A stretch of 56,516 nucleotides of DNA from Pokkaliibacter plantistimulans (lineage in GTDB: Bacteria > Pseudomonadota > Gammaproteobacteria > Pseudomonadales > Balneatricaceae). The translations under genes were made by a program, and so were the position numbers. The stretch lies in NCBI RefSeq assembly GCF_003194385.1, contig NZ_LAPT01000007.1, forward strand, positions 1-56,516. Direction: 5' to 3'. Of the stretch, positions 44,703 to 54,641 are shown in pieces. Under the pieces are notes generated by a model. That model was not told the origin of the DNA. It did no database searches and saw only the letters and a list, made by a program, of their open reading frames with translations. Each line of letters opens with the position of its first letter. Position 1 is the first letter of the stretch.

Positions 44703-45653
44703 ATGAAAAAAAAAACCTGTCTAAGTTTGATGAAGGCGTCTGGCCTGCTCGCTGCACTGTTTCTAAGTGGCTGCGACGACTGGGTGCTGATGGATCCCAA
44801 GGGGCCGATAGGCCAAAGCGGTAAATCGCTGATTCTTACTGCCACATGGCTGATGCTAATCGTGGTTGTCCCGGTCATCATCATGACCCTCGTTTTTGCC
44901 TGGAAATATCGCGCTTCCAACAAGAACGCCACTTACGCTCCCAAATGGGCACACTCCCACGCTATTGAAGTGGTAGTCTGGTTCATTCCTTGCGTCATCA
45001 TCGGCGTTCTGGCGTTGATCACCTGGAAAACCACCCACGAACTGGACCCATACAAGCCTCTTGAATCTGAAGTGAAGCCACTTCATGTTCAGGTAGTCGC
45101 TCTGGACTGGAAATGGTTGTTCATCTACCCCGAGCAGAACATTGCCTCAGTCAACGAACTGGCTATCCCTACCGGAACGCCAATTGCGTTTGATATCACC
45201 TCTGCCTCTGTAATGAACGCTTTCTTCATTCCGCAGCTGGGCAGCCAGATTTATGCCATGGCGGGTATGAACACCAAGCTGCACCTGCTGGCTGACGAAC
45301 CCGGTACTTACATGGGTATGTCTGCCAACTACAGCGGCAGTGGTTTCTCTGGCATGAAATTCGACACTCTGGCCATGTCCACTACGGACTTCAATGCCTG
45401 GGTAGAGAAGGTCAAAGCCGCACCTCAGCCTCTTGAGAAGGAACAGTACACCGAGCTGGTCAAGCCCAGCGAAGCTAACCCTGTTGCGCACTTCTCATCC
45501 GTAGAATCCAATCTGTATCAGTCCATCCTGAACAGTTATGGCTCTTACTGCCAATCTCCGTCTGCGACTGCACTGAACTCTCACGAAGCCCTGAACAGCA
45601 AGGCCGGTGAAGAAGCTCAGCAAGTCAGCATGAACGTGGCTTCTGAGGAATAA
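44703..45653 (+). CDS. cyoA: Cytochrome bo3 ubiquinol oxidase subunit II (lipoprotein)
   Basis: 316 aa. Signal peptide with lipobox LFLSGC at residues 19-24, so Cys24 is likely lipidated. Two TM helices (about 42-65 and 87-108) precede the periplasmic cupredoxin-like domain (about 125-280; [32 protein letters not shown]). The CuA ligands are absent, as expected for a quinol oxidase. Ten consecutive A follow the ATG's G (codons 2-5). It is the first gene of cyoABCDE and is followed after 2 bp by cyoB. Confidence 0.95.
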   Translation: MKKKTCLSLMKASGLLAALFLSGCDDWVLMDPKGPIGQSGKSLILTATWLMLIVVVPVIIMTLVFAWKYRASNKNATYAPKWAHSHAIEVVVWFIPCVIIGVLALITWKTTHELDPYKPLESEVKPLHVQVVALDWKWLFIYPEQNIASVNELAIPTGTPIAFDITSASVMNAFFIPQLGSQIYAMAGMNTKLHLLADEPGTYMGMSANYSGSGFSGMKFDTLAMSTTDFNAWVEKVKAAPQPLEKEQYTELVKPSEANPVAHFSSVESNLYQSILNSYGSYCQSPSATALNSHEALNSKAGEEAQQVSMNVASEE

Positions 45654-45655
45654 CA

Positions 45656-47659
45656 ATGTTTGGAAAATTAACGCTAGACTCGTTTCCCTTCCATGAGCCG
45701 ATTATTGTCGTCACTGTAAGTATCATTCTGCTCGCTGGCCTTGCCGTCGTTGCTGGTCTGACCTACTTCCAGAAGTGGGGCTACCTGTGGTCCGAGTGGC
45801 TGACTTCCGTCGACCACAAAAAAATCGGTGTAATGTACATTTTTGTTGCCATGCTGATGCTGGTACGCGGCTTCGCCGATGCCATCATGATGCGTACCCA
45901 GCTTGCCCTTGCCGATGCAGGTAACGCGGGCTACTTACCTCCTGAACACTATGACCAGATCTTCACCGCTCACGGTGTGATCATGATCATCTTTATGGCC
46001 ATGCCATTCATGATCGGCCTGTTCAACATCGTCGTCCCCCTGCAGATTGGTGCTCGTGACGTTGCCTTCCCCTTCCTGAACTCAGTCAGCTTCTGGCTGT
46101 TCGTGGTAGGTGTGGTGCTGATCAACCTGTCTCTGGGTATCGGCGAGTTTGCACGTACCGGCTGGCTGGCTTACCCGCCATTATCGGAGGCGACGTACAG
46201 CCCTGGCGTTGGTGTTGACTACTACATCTGGGCACTGCAGATATCCGGTATCGGTACTACCCTGACAGGTGTTAACTTCTTCGTGACCATCATGAAGATG
46301 CGTGCGCCTGGTATGCGTCTGATGCAGATGCCTGTATTCACCTGGACTGCACTGTGCTCCAACATCATCATCATGGGCGCCTTCCCCATGCTGACCGTTG
46401 CTCTGGCTCTGCTGACTTTTGACCGCTACCTGGGCATGCACTTCTTCACCAACACTGCTGGTGGAGATCCCATGTTGTACGTCAACCTGATCTGGGCCTG
46501 GGGTCACCCCGAGGTGTATATCCTGATTCTGCCCGCCTTCGGTGTGTTCTCGGAAGTAACAGCCACCTTCTCAACCAAGCGCCTGTTTGCCTATAGCTCG
46601 ATGGTGTACGCAACAGCGGCCATTGCCGTACTGTCCTTCATCGTCTGGCTACACCACTTCTTTACCATGGGCTCTGGCGCTAACGTCAACGCCTTCTTCG
46701 GTATTGCCACAATGATCATTGCCATCCCGACCGGGGTGAAGATTTTCAACTGGCTATTCACTATGTACCGTGGCCGCGTGCAGTTCAATGCGCCCATTCT
46801 CTGGACCATTGGCTTCATGATCACCTTCTCTATCGGTGGTATGACCGGCGTACTGCTGGCCGTCCCTGGTGCAGACTTCCTGCTGCATAACAGCCTGTTC
46901 CTGATCGCTCACTTCCACAACGTCATTATTGGTGGCGTGGTGTTCGGTTACCTGGCTGGTTTTGGCTACTGGTTCCCGAAAGTATTCGGCTTCACCCTGA
47001 ACGACAAATGGGGTCGCCGTGCATTCTGGGGCTGGCTGGTAGGTTTCTATGTAGCCTTCGTACCTCTGTACATCCTGGGCTTCATGGGCATGACCCGTCG
47101 TCTGAACCACTATGACAACCCAGCATGGCACCCTTATCTGGTGGTCGCCGCTATCGGTGCGTTCATCATCCTGGGTGGCATCCTGTGCCAGTTCATCCAA
47201 CTGTACGTCAGTATCCGTGACCGCAAGGACAACATGGATGTCACTGGCGACCCCTGGAATGCACGCACGCTGGAATGGTCCATCTCCTCTCCGCCCCCCT
47301 TCTACAACTTCGCGCATATGCCGAACGTAGAAGACCTGGACGCCCACTGGGACAACAAAGAGAAAGGCATTGCCTACAAGCGCCCTGCCTCTTTTGAGAA
47401 GATCCACATGCCGAAGAACGCAGCTGCTGGTGTTTTCATCGGCCTGTTCTCTGTAGGCCTTGGCTTTGGCTTGATCTGGTACATCTGGTGGATGGTTATC
47501 CTCAGTGCCGCCGGCATTCTGGCTACCATGATTGTTCGTGCGTTCAACGAAGATGTTGACTATTACGTTCAGGTTGACGAAGTGGCGCGCATTGAAAACG
47601 CGCATCACGACGTGCTTGAGAAAAACGCATCTAGCCACCCCTTCGTAACCCAGGTGTAA
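45656..47659 (+). CDS. cyoB: Cytochrome bo3 ubiquinol oxidase subunit I
   Basis: 667 aa, E. coli CyoB 663. Fifteen TM helices. It binds haem b, haem o3 and CuB and pumps protons. The conserved parts are [13 protein letters not shown] (low-spin haem His), [19 protein letters not shown] (CuB His and Tyr), [10 protein letters not shown] (CuB His pair) and [11 protein letters not shown] (high- and low-spin haem His). The quinol-binding R71/D75/H98 region ([12 protein letters not shown]) is also present. It is flanked by cyoA and cyoC with 2-3 bp gaps. Confidence 0.97.
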   Translation: MFGKLTLDSFPFHEPIIVVTVSIILLAGLAVVAGLTYFQKWGYLWSEWLTSVDHKKIGVMYIFVAMLMLVRGFADAIMMRTQLALADAGNAGYLPPEHYDQIFTAHGVIMIIFMAMPFMIGLFNIVVPLQIGARDVAFPFLNSVSFWLFVVGVVLINLSLGIGEFARTGWLAYPPLSEATYSPGVGVDYYIWALQISGIGTTLTGVNFFVTIMKMRAPGMRLMQMPVFTWTALCSNIIIMGAFPMLTVALALLTFDRYLGMHFFTNTAGGDPMLYVNLIWAWGHPEVYILILPAFGVFSEVTATFSTKRLFAYSSMVYATAAIAVLSFIVWLHHFFTMGSGANVNAFFGIATMIIAIPTGVKIFNWLFTMYRGRVQFNAPILWTIGFMITFSIGGMTGVLLAVPGADFLLHNSLFLIAHFHNVIIGGVVFGYLAGFGYWFPKVFGFTLNDKWGRRAFWGWLVGFYVAFVPLYILGFMGMTRRLNHYDNPAWHPYLVVAAIGAFIILGGILCQFIQLYVSIRDRKDNMDVTGDPWNARTLEWSISSPPPFYNFAHMPNVEDLDAHWDNKEKGIAYKRPASFEKIHMPKNAAAGVFIGLFSVGLGFGLIWYIWWMVILSAAGILATMIVRAFNEDVDYYVQVDEVARIENAHHDVLEKNASSHPFVTQV

Positions 47660-47662
47660 CCC

Positions 47663-48268
47663 ATGTCCACTGAAGCACTACATCACGCCCATGATGATCA
47701 TGGGCACCACGATGCCGGAGCAACAAAGGTCTTCGGTTTCTGGATCTACATAATGACTGACTGCATTATCTTTGCGACCCTGTTCGCAACGTATGCAGTT
47801 CTTCACAACAACATTGCCACCGGCCCAAGCGGCAAGGAAATTTTCGAGCTGCCATTCGTGCTGATTGAAACCTTCCTGCTGCTGATCAGTAGCTTCACCA
47901 GCGGTATTTCCATGCTGGCAATGCACCAGGGCGACAAAGCCAAGGTCATCAAATGGCTGATCATCACTGCCCTGCTGGGTGCAGGCTTCGTTGCGATGGA
48001 AATCTATGAGTTCCACCACCTGATTGAAGAAGGCATCGGTCCAGACAAGAGCGCCTTCCTGTCTTCATTCTTCACCCTGGTGGGTACTCACGGCTTCCAC
48101 GTAAGCTGTGGCCTGATCTGGATGGTGGTCATGATGTTCCTTGTTTCCAAACAAGGACTCAGCGACACGAACAAGACTCGTCTGACCTGCCTGAGCTTGT
48201 TCTGGCACTTCCTGGACATCGTCTGGATCTGCGTATTTACCGTTGTTTATCTGATGGGGGCAATGTAA
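47663..48268 (+). CDS. cyoC: Cytochrome bo3 ubiquinol oxidase subunit III
   Basis: 201 aa with five TM helices. It starts with a His/Asp-rich cytoplasmic tail ([11 protein letters not shown]) and contains [38 protein letters not shown] and [13 protein letters not shown], all typical of subunit III. It has no cofactors and stabilises the complex. The stop directly precedes the cyoD start (TAAATG). Confidence 0.95.
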   Translation: MSTEALHHAHDDHGHHDAGATKVFGFWIYIMTDCIIFATLFATYAVLHNNIATGPSGKEIFELPFVLIETFLLLISSFTSGISMLAMHQGDKAKVIKWLIITALLGAGFVAMEIYEFHHLIEEGIGPDKSAFLSSFFTLVGTHGFHVSCGLIWMVVMMFLVSKQGLSDTNKTRLTCLSLFWHFLDIVWICVFTVVYLMGAM

Positions 48269-48604
48269 ATGAGCGATCATCATTCACATGGCAATGGTGG
48301 CGCGAGCCACGGCAGCATGAAGTCCTACGTAAGCGGCTTTATTCTGTCCATCATTTTGACCCTGGTGCCCTTTGCTCTGGTTATGTTCCCAGGCCTGGCT
48401 ACACCAGTAACTGCTGTTATTGTCATGGTAATCATGGCAATCGCTCAGGTACTGGTGCAGCTGGTGTTCTTCCTGCACATGGACAGCTCTTCAGAGCAAA
48501 GCTGGAACGTGATGGCATTCGCCTTCACTGTTCTGATTGCGGTCATCCTGATCGGTGGTACGGTCTGGATCATGTACAACATGCATATCAACATGATCCT
48601 GTAA
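48269..48604 (+). CDS. cyoD: Cytochrome bo3 ubiquinol oxidase subunit IV
   Basis: 111 aa with three TM helices after a His/Gly-rich start (HHSHGNGGASHGS). Motifs SYVSGFILSIILTLVPFALV and VQLVFFLHMDSS fit CyoD, which helps CuB insertion and assembly. It begins immediately after the cyoC stop. Confidence 0.94.
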   Translation: MSDHHSHGNGGASHGSMKSYVSGFILSIILTLVPFALVMFPGLATPVTAVIVMVIMAIAQVLVQLVFFLHMDSSSEQSWNVMAFAFTVLIAVILIGGTVWIMYNMHINMIL

Positions 48605-48680
48605 GACTGTCCGCCTACCGTAAGAACGGGTGCCTGCTGGCACCCTTTCTTACGCCTCTTCAACTGGTAAGCGTGTTCTG

Positions 48681-49574
48681 ATGATTAAGAGATACTTACT
48701 CGTTACTAAGCCGGGAATCATTTTCGGCAACCTGATCTCTGTTGCCGGGGGCTTCTTCCTAGCTGCCAAGGGCAGCGTAGATTTATCCCTGTTTCTGGCC
48801 ACGGTGGTTGGGCTGTCATTGATCGTGGCATCAGGATGTGCACTGAATAACTGCATTGACCGCGACATCGATCGCAAGATGGAACGCACCAAGAATCGCG
48901 TAACCGTCACGGGCGCCATGTCCACCAAAGCAGCATTCACCCATGGCATCGTTCTGGGCTTGATTGGCTTTGGCATGCTTTATTACTGGACCAACCTCGT
49001 TGCACTGGGATTTGCAGCATTCGGCTTCTTTATTTATGTAGTTGTCTACAGCCTCTACATGAAGCGCAACTCAGTTTACGGCACACTGGTTGGCAGCTTT
49101 TCTGGTGCAGTACCACCTGTCGTCGGATACTGTGCAGTCACTGGCAATTTCGACATAGGCGCAGCGATTCTGCTGATCATGTTTAGTCTGTGGCAGATGC
49201 CCCACTCCTATGCCATTGCGATATTCCGCTTCAAAGACTACGAAGCAGCGAATATCCCTGTCCTTCCCGTTGCTCAGGGCATCAACAAAGCCAAGCACCA
49301 TATCGTCATCTACATCGTTGCCTTCGCCCTGGCGACAGTCATGCTGGCCCTGAGCGGCTACGTCGGCTACGGCTATCTGGTGGTTGCCTGTGCAACCAGC
49401 TTGTGGTGGCTGGGAATGGCGCTGTCAGGCTATAAGTCCAGCACTGATGATAGGTTGTGGGCCCGCAAGGTTTTTGTGGTTTCAATCGTTACCATCACCG
49501 CACTGAGCGTAATGATGGCAGTTGACTTCCAGACACCAGCATCTCAACTGGATATGCTGGCCTATCTGGGCTAA
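48681..49574 (+). CDS. cyoE: Protohaem IX farnesyltransferase (haem O synthase)
   Basis: 297 aa from the ATG at 48681 ([17 protein letters not shown]); a start at 48630 would add 17 unlike residues. UbiA-type prenyltransferase with nine TM helices. The polyprenyl diphosphate motifs [15 protein letters not shown] and the later YLMQ-free segment [15 protein letters not shown] are conserved. It makes haem O for the CyoB binuclear centre. It follows cyoD by 76 bp on the same transcript and ends at a terminator. Confidence 0.95.
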   Translation: MIKRYLLVTKPGIIFGNLISVAGGFFLAAKGSVDLSLFLATVVGLSLIVASGCALNNCIDRDIDRKMERTKNRVTVTGAMSTKAAFTHGIVLGLIGFGMLYYWTNLVALGFAAFGFFIYVVVYSLYMKRNSVYGTLVGSFSGAVPPVVGYCAVTGNFDIGAAILLIMFSLWQMPHSYAIAIFRFKDYEAANIPVLPVAQGINKAKHHIVIYIVAFALATVMLALSGYVGYGYLVVACATSLWWLGMALSGYKSSTDDRLWARKVFVVSIVTITALSVMMAVDFQTPASQLDMLAYLG

Positions 49575-49596
49575 GTTCTCGCAGCCCAATTTAAAG

Positions 49597-49630
49597 ACCC
49601 CACTTGATAGTGGGGTTTTGCATTTTTTGC
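49597..49630 (+). terminator. Terminator of the cyo operon
   Basis: ACCCCACT (49597-49604), loop TGAT, AGTGGGGT (49609-49616), then TTT GCA TTTTTT. Confidence 0.88.
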
Positions 49631-50020
49631 CTGCCACTTATTGTGAAACTAATGATCAGTCTCTTAACCGCCAGCACACCTGACACACTCACCCCAAAAC
49701 GGATAGCTCCCAACAAACAACACCCTTCACACAAGCGGAACACCAACCGACGGATCACCCACTCCCCTCTTCAACTTGATTTAAAGCTATATCAGCCAGG
49801 CCGCCCTACACCCTCCAAGCATAGACCTCAGGAGCAGCTATAGATGGCCCTCTGACCAACATCGAAGTTTAGGATGCAGAATCAAACGGGGCGCGCAGCG
49901 AGAAACGAAGCGGTTTCAAAGAAGGAAAACAGTCAGAAGCATCCGTACCAATGCCGACAAGATTAGAAGCACCAGCCGCCAAAAAAGACGCGCAAGCGCA
50001 TGCTATAACGCAGAAAAACA
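49631..50020. other. Gene-free stretch between cyoE and tRNA-Ser
   Basis: About 390 bp with low GC skew and only short unsupported ORFs. I see no repeat, promoter or RNA structure in it other than the two terminators that bound it. Confidence 0.6.
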
Positions 50021-50054
50021 AAAAGCCCCGACTGATTTTTCAGTCGGGGCTTTT
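50021..50054 (-). terminator. Terminator of tRNA-Ser
   Basis: AAAAGCCCCGACTG (50021-50034) and CAGTCGGGGCTTTT (50041-50054) flank a 6-nt loop, 10 bp beyond the CCA end on the minus strand. Bidirectional. Confidence 0.9.
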
Positions 50055-50064
50055 CATTGGAATC

Positions 50065-50154
50065 TGGCGGTGAGGGAGGGATTCGAACCCTCGATACGGT
50101 TTCCCGTATACACACTTTCCAGGCGTGCTCCTTCAGCCACTCGGACACCTCACC
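50065..50154 (-). tRNA. tRNA-Ser (anticodon GGA)
   Basis: 90 nt with encoded CCA. Acceptor GGTGAGG pairs with CCTCACC, anticodon stem CACGC/GTGTG with loop CTGGAAA (anticodon GGA), long variable arm TATACGGGAAACCGTAT, T-arm GAGGG-TTCGAAT-CCCTC. The long variable arm fits serine class II. Confidence 0.96.
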
Positions 50155-50258
50155 GGTTGCGCTCATCGCTGAACGCGGTGCGTAATGTACTTAATAGGCA
50201 TTTGAAACGCAAGCACTTTTTTCATCAGTACAATTCAGGCAAAGCAGAGCGATGAGCT

Positions 50259-50747
50259 TCACACCTGCTCAGCACGAGCAAAAGCAACAAAGCGCCCTGA
50301 CAACATAACCGCCACCTCGCCATTACTGCGAATTTCCGCACGTAACGGCAAAGAGGCCTTCCCTCGCTCCGTAAGTTTATGCAGAAAGACATCAAGCAAC
50401 TGTTCCTCTGGGTAGTAGCAAAGCGCGCAGAAATCCGCTTTAACAGGTGCCAGGTAAGTCAGCTCACTGGTATGTACAACCACATCAAAGCCATTTGCCT
50501 TTACAGATTCAGCATAAATAGATGTCAGAGACCAGCCAGACAACGTAGCGATTGCAGAGAGAGCCCCTCCAAAGCCTGTCCCTTTGTCATTCACGTTGGG
50601 AGCCAGGGGGGCACTCAACGACAACCCCTCCTTCTGTAAAGTGATACCTTGCAATGACATGTGCGCAACAAGCGGGATCGCGCTCAACAGCCTGCGCTCA
50701 ACCCTCAGAACATCAGCATCATCGAATGCTCTCATCAGCTCATCCAT
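50259..50747 (-). CDS. YiiD_C-type thioesterase-fold protein
   Basis: 162 aa. The hotdog-fold signature is present: IPLVAHMSLQGITLQKEGLS, LAPNVNDKGTGFGGALSAIA (the helix with the conserved G-T-x-F-G-G), ELTYLAPVKADFCALC and FVAFARAEQV at the end. In E. coli this domain forms the C-terminal half of YiiD, joined to a GNAT domain; here it stands alone. Probable acyl-CoA thioesterase-like activity on an unknown substrate. Its start overlaps the end of the ydjA-like gene upstream by 8 bp, so the two are coupled. Confidence 0.8.
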   Translation of the reverse strand: MDELMRAFDDADVLRVERRLLSAIPLVAHMSLQGITLQKEGLSLSAPLAPNVNDKGTGFGGALSAIATLSGWSLTSIYAESVKANGFDVVVHTSELTYLAPVKADFCALCYYPEEQLLDVFLHKLTERGKASLPLRAEIRSNGEVAVMLSGRFVAFARAEQV

Positions 50748-51300
50748 ACCACGATGTTACAAAATCCGCACTGTTCAATACGGGCGAGACCGGTAAATGC
50801 CCTTTCGGCGTGCCTATATAAATATAACCAATATTCACCTCCCCCTTGACCAACCCAAGCTGCTGATTAATCACTTCATCATCGGCTACCCAACCAGTAC
50901 GCCAGATTGCTCCCAGACCCTGAGCATGTGCGGCCAGCAGGATGTTCTGCGCCGCAGCGCCTGCAGACAGAATTTGCTCCTGCTCTGGAACTTTCGGGTG
51001 CTGCTGGCAGCATGCTATTACAACAATAAGCATGGGAGCCCGCAGTGGCATATTGAGGCATTTTTCCAGAAAAGCTGGATCGGCATCGGGATCATTGTCC
51101 ATGGCCACTTGGGCAAATAACTCCCCAAGGCGAACAAGCGCCTCACCTTGAACGACAACAAATCGCCAGGGGCGCAGTGCTCCATGATCTGGCGCACGCA
51201 ATGCCGCGCGCCACAAAAGCTCTAACTGGTCTGAGGTGGGAGCAGGCTCGGTAAGTTGAGCTACAGAAACCCGCTGCTGAAGTAAACTTAATGCATCCAT
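50740..51300 (-). CDS. ydjA: YdjA-like NAD(P)H nitroreductase
   Basis: 186 aa from the ATG at 51300 (MDALSLLQQRVSV), which matches the start of YdjA; an ATG at 51309 is also open. FMN contacts come from QRVSVAQLTEP (RxS region), ALRAPDHGALRPWRFVVV and GLGAIWRTGW. YdjA is one of the smallest nitroreductase-fold proteins and acts as a homodimer on an unknown physiological substrate. It is co-transcribed with the thioesterase-like gene. Confidence 0.9.
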   Translation of the reverse strand: MDALSLLQQRVSVAQLTEPAPTSDQLELLWRAALRAPDHGALRPWRFVVVQGEALVRLGELFAQVAMDNDPDADPAFLEKCLNMPLRAPMLIVVIACCQQHPKVPEQEQILSAGAAAQNILLAAHAQGLGAIWRTGWVADDEVINQQLGLVKGEVNIGYIYIGTPKGHLPVSPVLNSADFVTSWYG

Positions 51301-51829
51301 GAATAACACTCGCTCGCGATCAGATAAGAAAATATTGCTGGTACGTCATTGCCGACTCGTATCAGCAGAGTCGTTTTCTGCCTTTCAGGCTATCGCTAGA
51401 GACGGCTGAGAAGGCACAAAAATGCAGGTGCATTTATGTTTATCTGCATTCGCAGATACAAAACTCTTAATTGTTACGCAGTACGTTACATGCTTTAGTC
51501 AAATATGATGCTGAAACATCAAACTGAAAACAGCTAATATCCTGTCGCAGATCTGCCATAAAGATATATATGAATTAGACTATGCTCACACAGAAGAGCA
51601 TAAGAAACCTCGACAGGGGAACATAGACCAAAACTCGAGTACTACTTACTGTCAATTTGCGCTTTAGATGACAATGGCCAAGCAACGCAACGCGTAGCTC
51701 AACAAATTATTTAGTACACTCGAGCCATACTAGCCTGATCATTTTTAACACGTGAGTAAAAGGCAGTGGAACCAGAGGCATGCTTAAAGTCCCCACCTGC
51801 TTAGCGGATCTGAACAATGGGAATATTGA
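51301..51829. other. Intergenic region between ydjA and the coiled-coil membrane protein
   Basis: 529 bp without a gene, AT-rich. A hairpin CGACTC/GAGTCG (51353-51358 and 51368-51373) followed by TTTT could end rightward transcription, but no plus-strand gene precedes it. Otherwise only promoter space for the divergent genes. Confidence 0.5.
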
Positions 51830-52924
51830 ATGAGTTTACAGGACCCTTTTATGCTGCTCGCCCTTGAAGCAATTGTGGTTTTGGCATTTTTACTCATCTT
51901 GCTGGCAGTTTTCAGTCGCTACCAGAATCAACGTATTAAACGCCTTAGGTCTCAGCTGGAAAGGGGCCCGGAACAAATGCCTGACCTTGATCTTGCCGAT
52001 ATAGATGGCGAGCAAGACAGTAGCTACCGCTACCATCTGAACAAAGCATTGCAGCATACTGTTCAACACTATAAAGAGCTTCGCCCCGATCAAACCAACT
52101 TTGAGTTCAATAAAGATCTTCCTGCTGAGGTTCAGACCACAGCAATGCGACTAATGTTCCTGCATGCTGAAAAGCAGGCCCTTAAGTCAAACGATGAAAA
52201 CAGCTTCTGGGACAGTATTCACAAAAGCCTTTCACGCGTCGCCGAAACGTACATGGAAGACTTTGAGCAAAAAAGGCGCAAGCCTGAACCGGTACCACTT
52301 GTTGAACCATCCAGTGTGACCAACGCTTCAGGACAACCCCGACAGGAAGCAGAATTGCTTGGGCACCTCATCCCATCAGTAAGCAAGTTAATTCGGCAGG
52401 CCGCAGACTCCAGCAAACACCTCACCACACTTAACTCTGAGCTGGAAAAAACAATTCAGAATCAACCAGCACTCAAAGATACACTCACCACCCTATCAAC
52501 AGCTTTTGGCCCTAACTATCCCGCCGACAGCGAACCTGCCACAACGACACTGAATGGATGGAGAGAGATCCTGTCCTCACTAAAACAAGCTCAGCAAGCC
52601 TGCCAGAACGCACTGACGTTGGATATGCCTGCTCCAGATGAAGATCTCAACTTACTGAAAGAGAAGCTCGCTGACTTGCTGTGGTACACCAACGCCCAGA
52701 TTCCAGAATATCTTGAGCAGATTCAAATCCTCCAATCTGCAACGGGTCAGCTGCATGATGCACTAAGCACTATCCGCCCCAAAACTCAGCATCACGCGTT
52801 TATAGAGGAGATGCTTAAAGAGTCCCGAGATATGCACCACGTATTACGGACCGATCTTGAACGCCTCCAGGGCCAGCTTAAACTCATTGAGTCTGCCACG
52901 CAGACATTCAGCTTGCTGCAATAA
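51830..52924 (+). CDS. Unknown membrane-anchored coiled-coil protein
   Basis: 364 aa. One TM helix at about residues 10-30 (LEAIVVLAFLLILLAVFSRY) is followed by a basic stretch, so the bulk is cytoplasmic. The rest is polar and helical: LNKALQHTVQHYKELRPDQ, LLKEKLADLLWYTNAQIPEY and EEMLKESRDMHHVLRTDLER have heptad-like spacing. A Pro-rich break lies near residue 150-165. No enzyme motif is visible. Similar architecture occurs in chemotaxis-like and cell-division scaffold proteins, but I recognise no family. It is monocistronic and ends at a strong terminator. Confidence 0.6.
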   Translation: MSLQDPFMLLALEAIVVLAFLLILLAVFSRYQNQRIKRLRSQLERGPEQMPDLDLADIDGEQDSSYRYHLNKALQHTVQHYKELRPDQTNFEFNKDLPAEVQTTAMRLMFLHAEKQALKSNDENSFWDSIHKSLSRVAETYMEDFEQKRRKPEPVPLVEPSSVTNASGQPRQEAELLGHLIPSVSKLIRQAADSSKHLTTLNSELEKTIQNQPALKDTLTTLSTAFGPNYPADSEPATTTLNGWREILSSLKQAQQACQNALTLDMPAPDEDLNLLKEKLADLLWYTNAQIPEYLEQIQILQSATGQLHDALSTIRPKTQHHAFIEEMLKESRDMHHVLRTDLERLQGQLKLIESATQTFSLLQ

Positions 52925-52970
52925 GGCTGAGTAAGGCAGCAAGACATTGTTAGCCTCATACTAATCATAC

Positions 52971-53006
52971 TAAAAAGCCGGAACAGCCTTAGCTGCTCCG
53001 GCTTTT
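52971..53006 (+). terminator. Terminator between the coiled-coil protein gene and queF
   Basis: AAAAGCCGGA-A-CAGC pairs with GCTG-C-TCCGGCTTTT around CTTA, with flanking A and T runs. It can serve both convergent genes. Confidence 0.85.
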
Positions 53007-53036
53007 CATGCCACCCCCAAATGTATGCCTGCAGGG

Positions 53037-53855
53037 TTACTGGCGTGGTAAGCGGTAGAACGTAGGCAGCGCCTGCGATGTAGATCTCCAAGGGTTAATA
53101 TCTAACCCGCCACGACGAACATAACGCGCATAAACCGTGAGCTGCTCTGGCTGACAACGCATCATTATGTCAGTGAAGATCTGCTCCACACACTGCTCGT
53201 GGAAGTCTCCATGATTACGGTAGGAGACGATGTAGCGTAACAACGACTCGTGGTCTATGGCCTTACCGACATAGCGAACGACGACTGTCCCCCAGTCAGG
53301 CTGACCCGTTACTGGGCAGTTGGATTTTAGCAAGTTGCTATGTACAACCTCCTCAACCACAGAACCCGCCCCTTTGGCATGGGACAGCAAAGAAGCTTCC
53401 GGGAGGTAGTGATCAATAGTCACATCAAGGTCATCCAGGCACAAACCCTCCGGCAATGAAGGCACCAACAGCTGATGCAATGGCTGCAGTGTCACCGACA
53501 CTTGTGCACCCGCAGCAGCTGAAAGATCCCTTGCCATCATCTCAGCTACCCGATCCCAGCTTGCCACTCGATAGCCATTGAAGGAATTCAGGTACAGCTT
53601 GAAGGACTTGGACTCAATGATACTTGGTGAATCACCTGGTATATCGAACGTCGCCATCGCAGCCACTGGCTTGCCTTTCTCATTCAGCCAGGAGATCTCA
53701 TAACCAGTCCACACGTCCGTGCGATAGCAGGATCCAGTCCAGATCTGCTGGCGAGGAATAGGACACAGCTGAGCCGGATCATACTGGTCCACGTAGGCAC
53801 TTTTTTCACCCAGAGGAGCCTGCGCCTGCTTCAACAATGATTCAGTCTTACTCAT
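53037..53855 (-). CDS. queF: NADPH-dependent 7-cyano-7-deazaguanine reductase
   Basis: 272 aa, the long two-domain form as in E. coli and Pseudomonas. It reduces preQ0 to preQ1 in queuosine synthesis. The catalytic Cys lies in NLLKSNCPVTGQPDWGTVVV and the substrate-binding motif in ESKSFKLYLNSFNG. It is the third gene behind yadG-yadH on the minus strand, separated from yadH by 12 bp. In Pseudomonas aeruginosa, as I recall, queF sits near a similar ABC pair, so this grouping is old. Confidence 0.95.
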   Translation of the reverse strand: MSKTESLLKQAQAPLGEKSAYVDQYDPAQLCPIPRQQIWTGSCYRTDVWTGYEISWLNEKGKPVAAMATFDIPGDSPSIIESKSFKLYLNSFNGYRVASWDRVAEMMARDLSAAAGAQVSVTLQPLHQLLVPSLPEGLCLDDLDVTIDHYLPEASLLSHAKGAGSVVEEVVHSNLLKSNCPVTGQPDWGTVVVRYVGKAIDHESLLRYIVSYRNHGDFHEQCVEQIFTDIMMRCQPEQLTVYARYVRRGGLDINPWRSTSQALPTFYRLPRQ

Positions 53856-53867
53856 CTCTCCCCACCT

Positions 53868-54641
53868 CTAATTACGAATACCCTTGCCCGATTTCAACAA
53901 ATGCAGGCAATACACAAACAAAGCCACACTGAACAGCAGGATAATCCCTATCGCCGTACCAACATTGATATCTGAAACCCCAAGAATGCCAAATCGGAAA
54001 GCGTTGATCATATAAAGAATCGGATTGGCCTGAGAGGCTGCCTGCCAGAAGGGTGGTAACAGCGTGATGGAATAGAATACGCCACCAAGATAGGTCAATG
54101 GCGTCAACACAAAGGTCGGCACAATGGAAATATCATCAAAGGTATGGGCATAGACCGCGTTCACAAAACCACCAAGTGAAAACAGGAAGGCAGTAAGAAA
54201 CACGACCAGCACCGTAATGCCGATATGATGCACATGCAGCTTGGTAAAGAACAGCGACAACAACGTCACAATCAGCCCGACAGCCAGACCACGCGCAACG
54301 CCACCCAATACATACCCCGATAAAATGACCCAGTTAGGCACAGGAGATACCAGCAACTCTTCTATATGCCCCTGAAACTTCGTACCAAAAAAAGACGACA
54401 CAACATTGCCATAGGAGTTTGTGATCACCGACATCATGATCAGCCCCGGCACAATAAACTGGATATAGGTAAAGCCACCCATATCCCCAATGCGGTTGCC
54501 GATCAGGTTGCCGAAGATAACGAAGTACAGAGTCATGGTGATCGCTGGTGGCAGCAAGGTCTGCACCCAGATACGAGAAAAACGGCGAATCTCTTTAATA
54601 AATATGGTCCAGAACGCCACCATCAGTTCGCGCGAGGTCAT
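53868..54641 (-). CDS. yadH: ABC-2 permease, YadH family
   Basis: 257 aa with six TM helices. The motifs FIKEIRRFSRIWVQTLLPPA, GHIEELLVSPVPNWVI and DISIVPTFVLTPLTYLGGVF match YadH. It forms the membrane part of an ABC exporter with the ATPase encoded directly upstream (ATGA overlap at 54638-54641). Substrate unknown. About 12 bp separates it from queF. Confidence 0.92.
   Translation of the reverse strand: MTSRELMVAFWTIFIKEIRRFSRIWVQTLLPPAITMTLYFVIFGNLIGNRIGDMGGFTYIQFIVPGLIMMSVITNSYGNVVSSFFGTKFQGHIEELLVSPVPNWVILSGYVLGGVARGLAVGLIVTLLSLFFTKLHVHHIGITVLVVFLTAFLFSLGGFVNAVYAHTFDDISIVPTFVLTPLTYLGGVFYSITLLPPFWQAASQANPILYMINAFRFGILGVSDINVGTAIGIILLFSVALFVYCLHLLKSGKGIRN

Noticed and set aside
49604..49843. 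Plus-strand frame after cyoE
   Set aside because: It begins within the cyo terminator and has a composition unlike real proteins here.
51353..51377. Hairpin CGACTC/GAGTCG with TTTT as a terminator
   Set aside because: No plus-strand gene ends before it, the stem is short and the loop is long.
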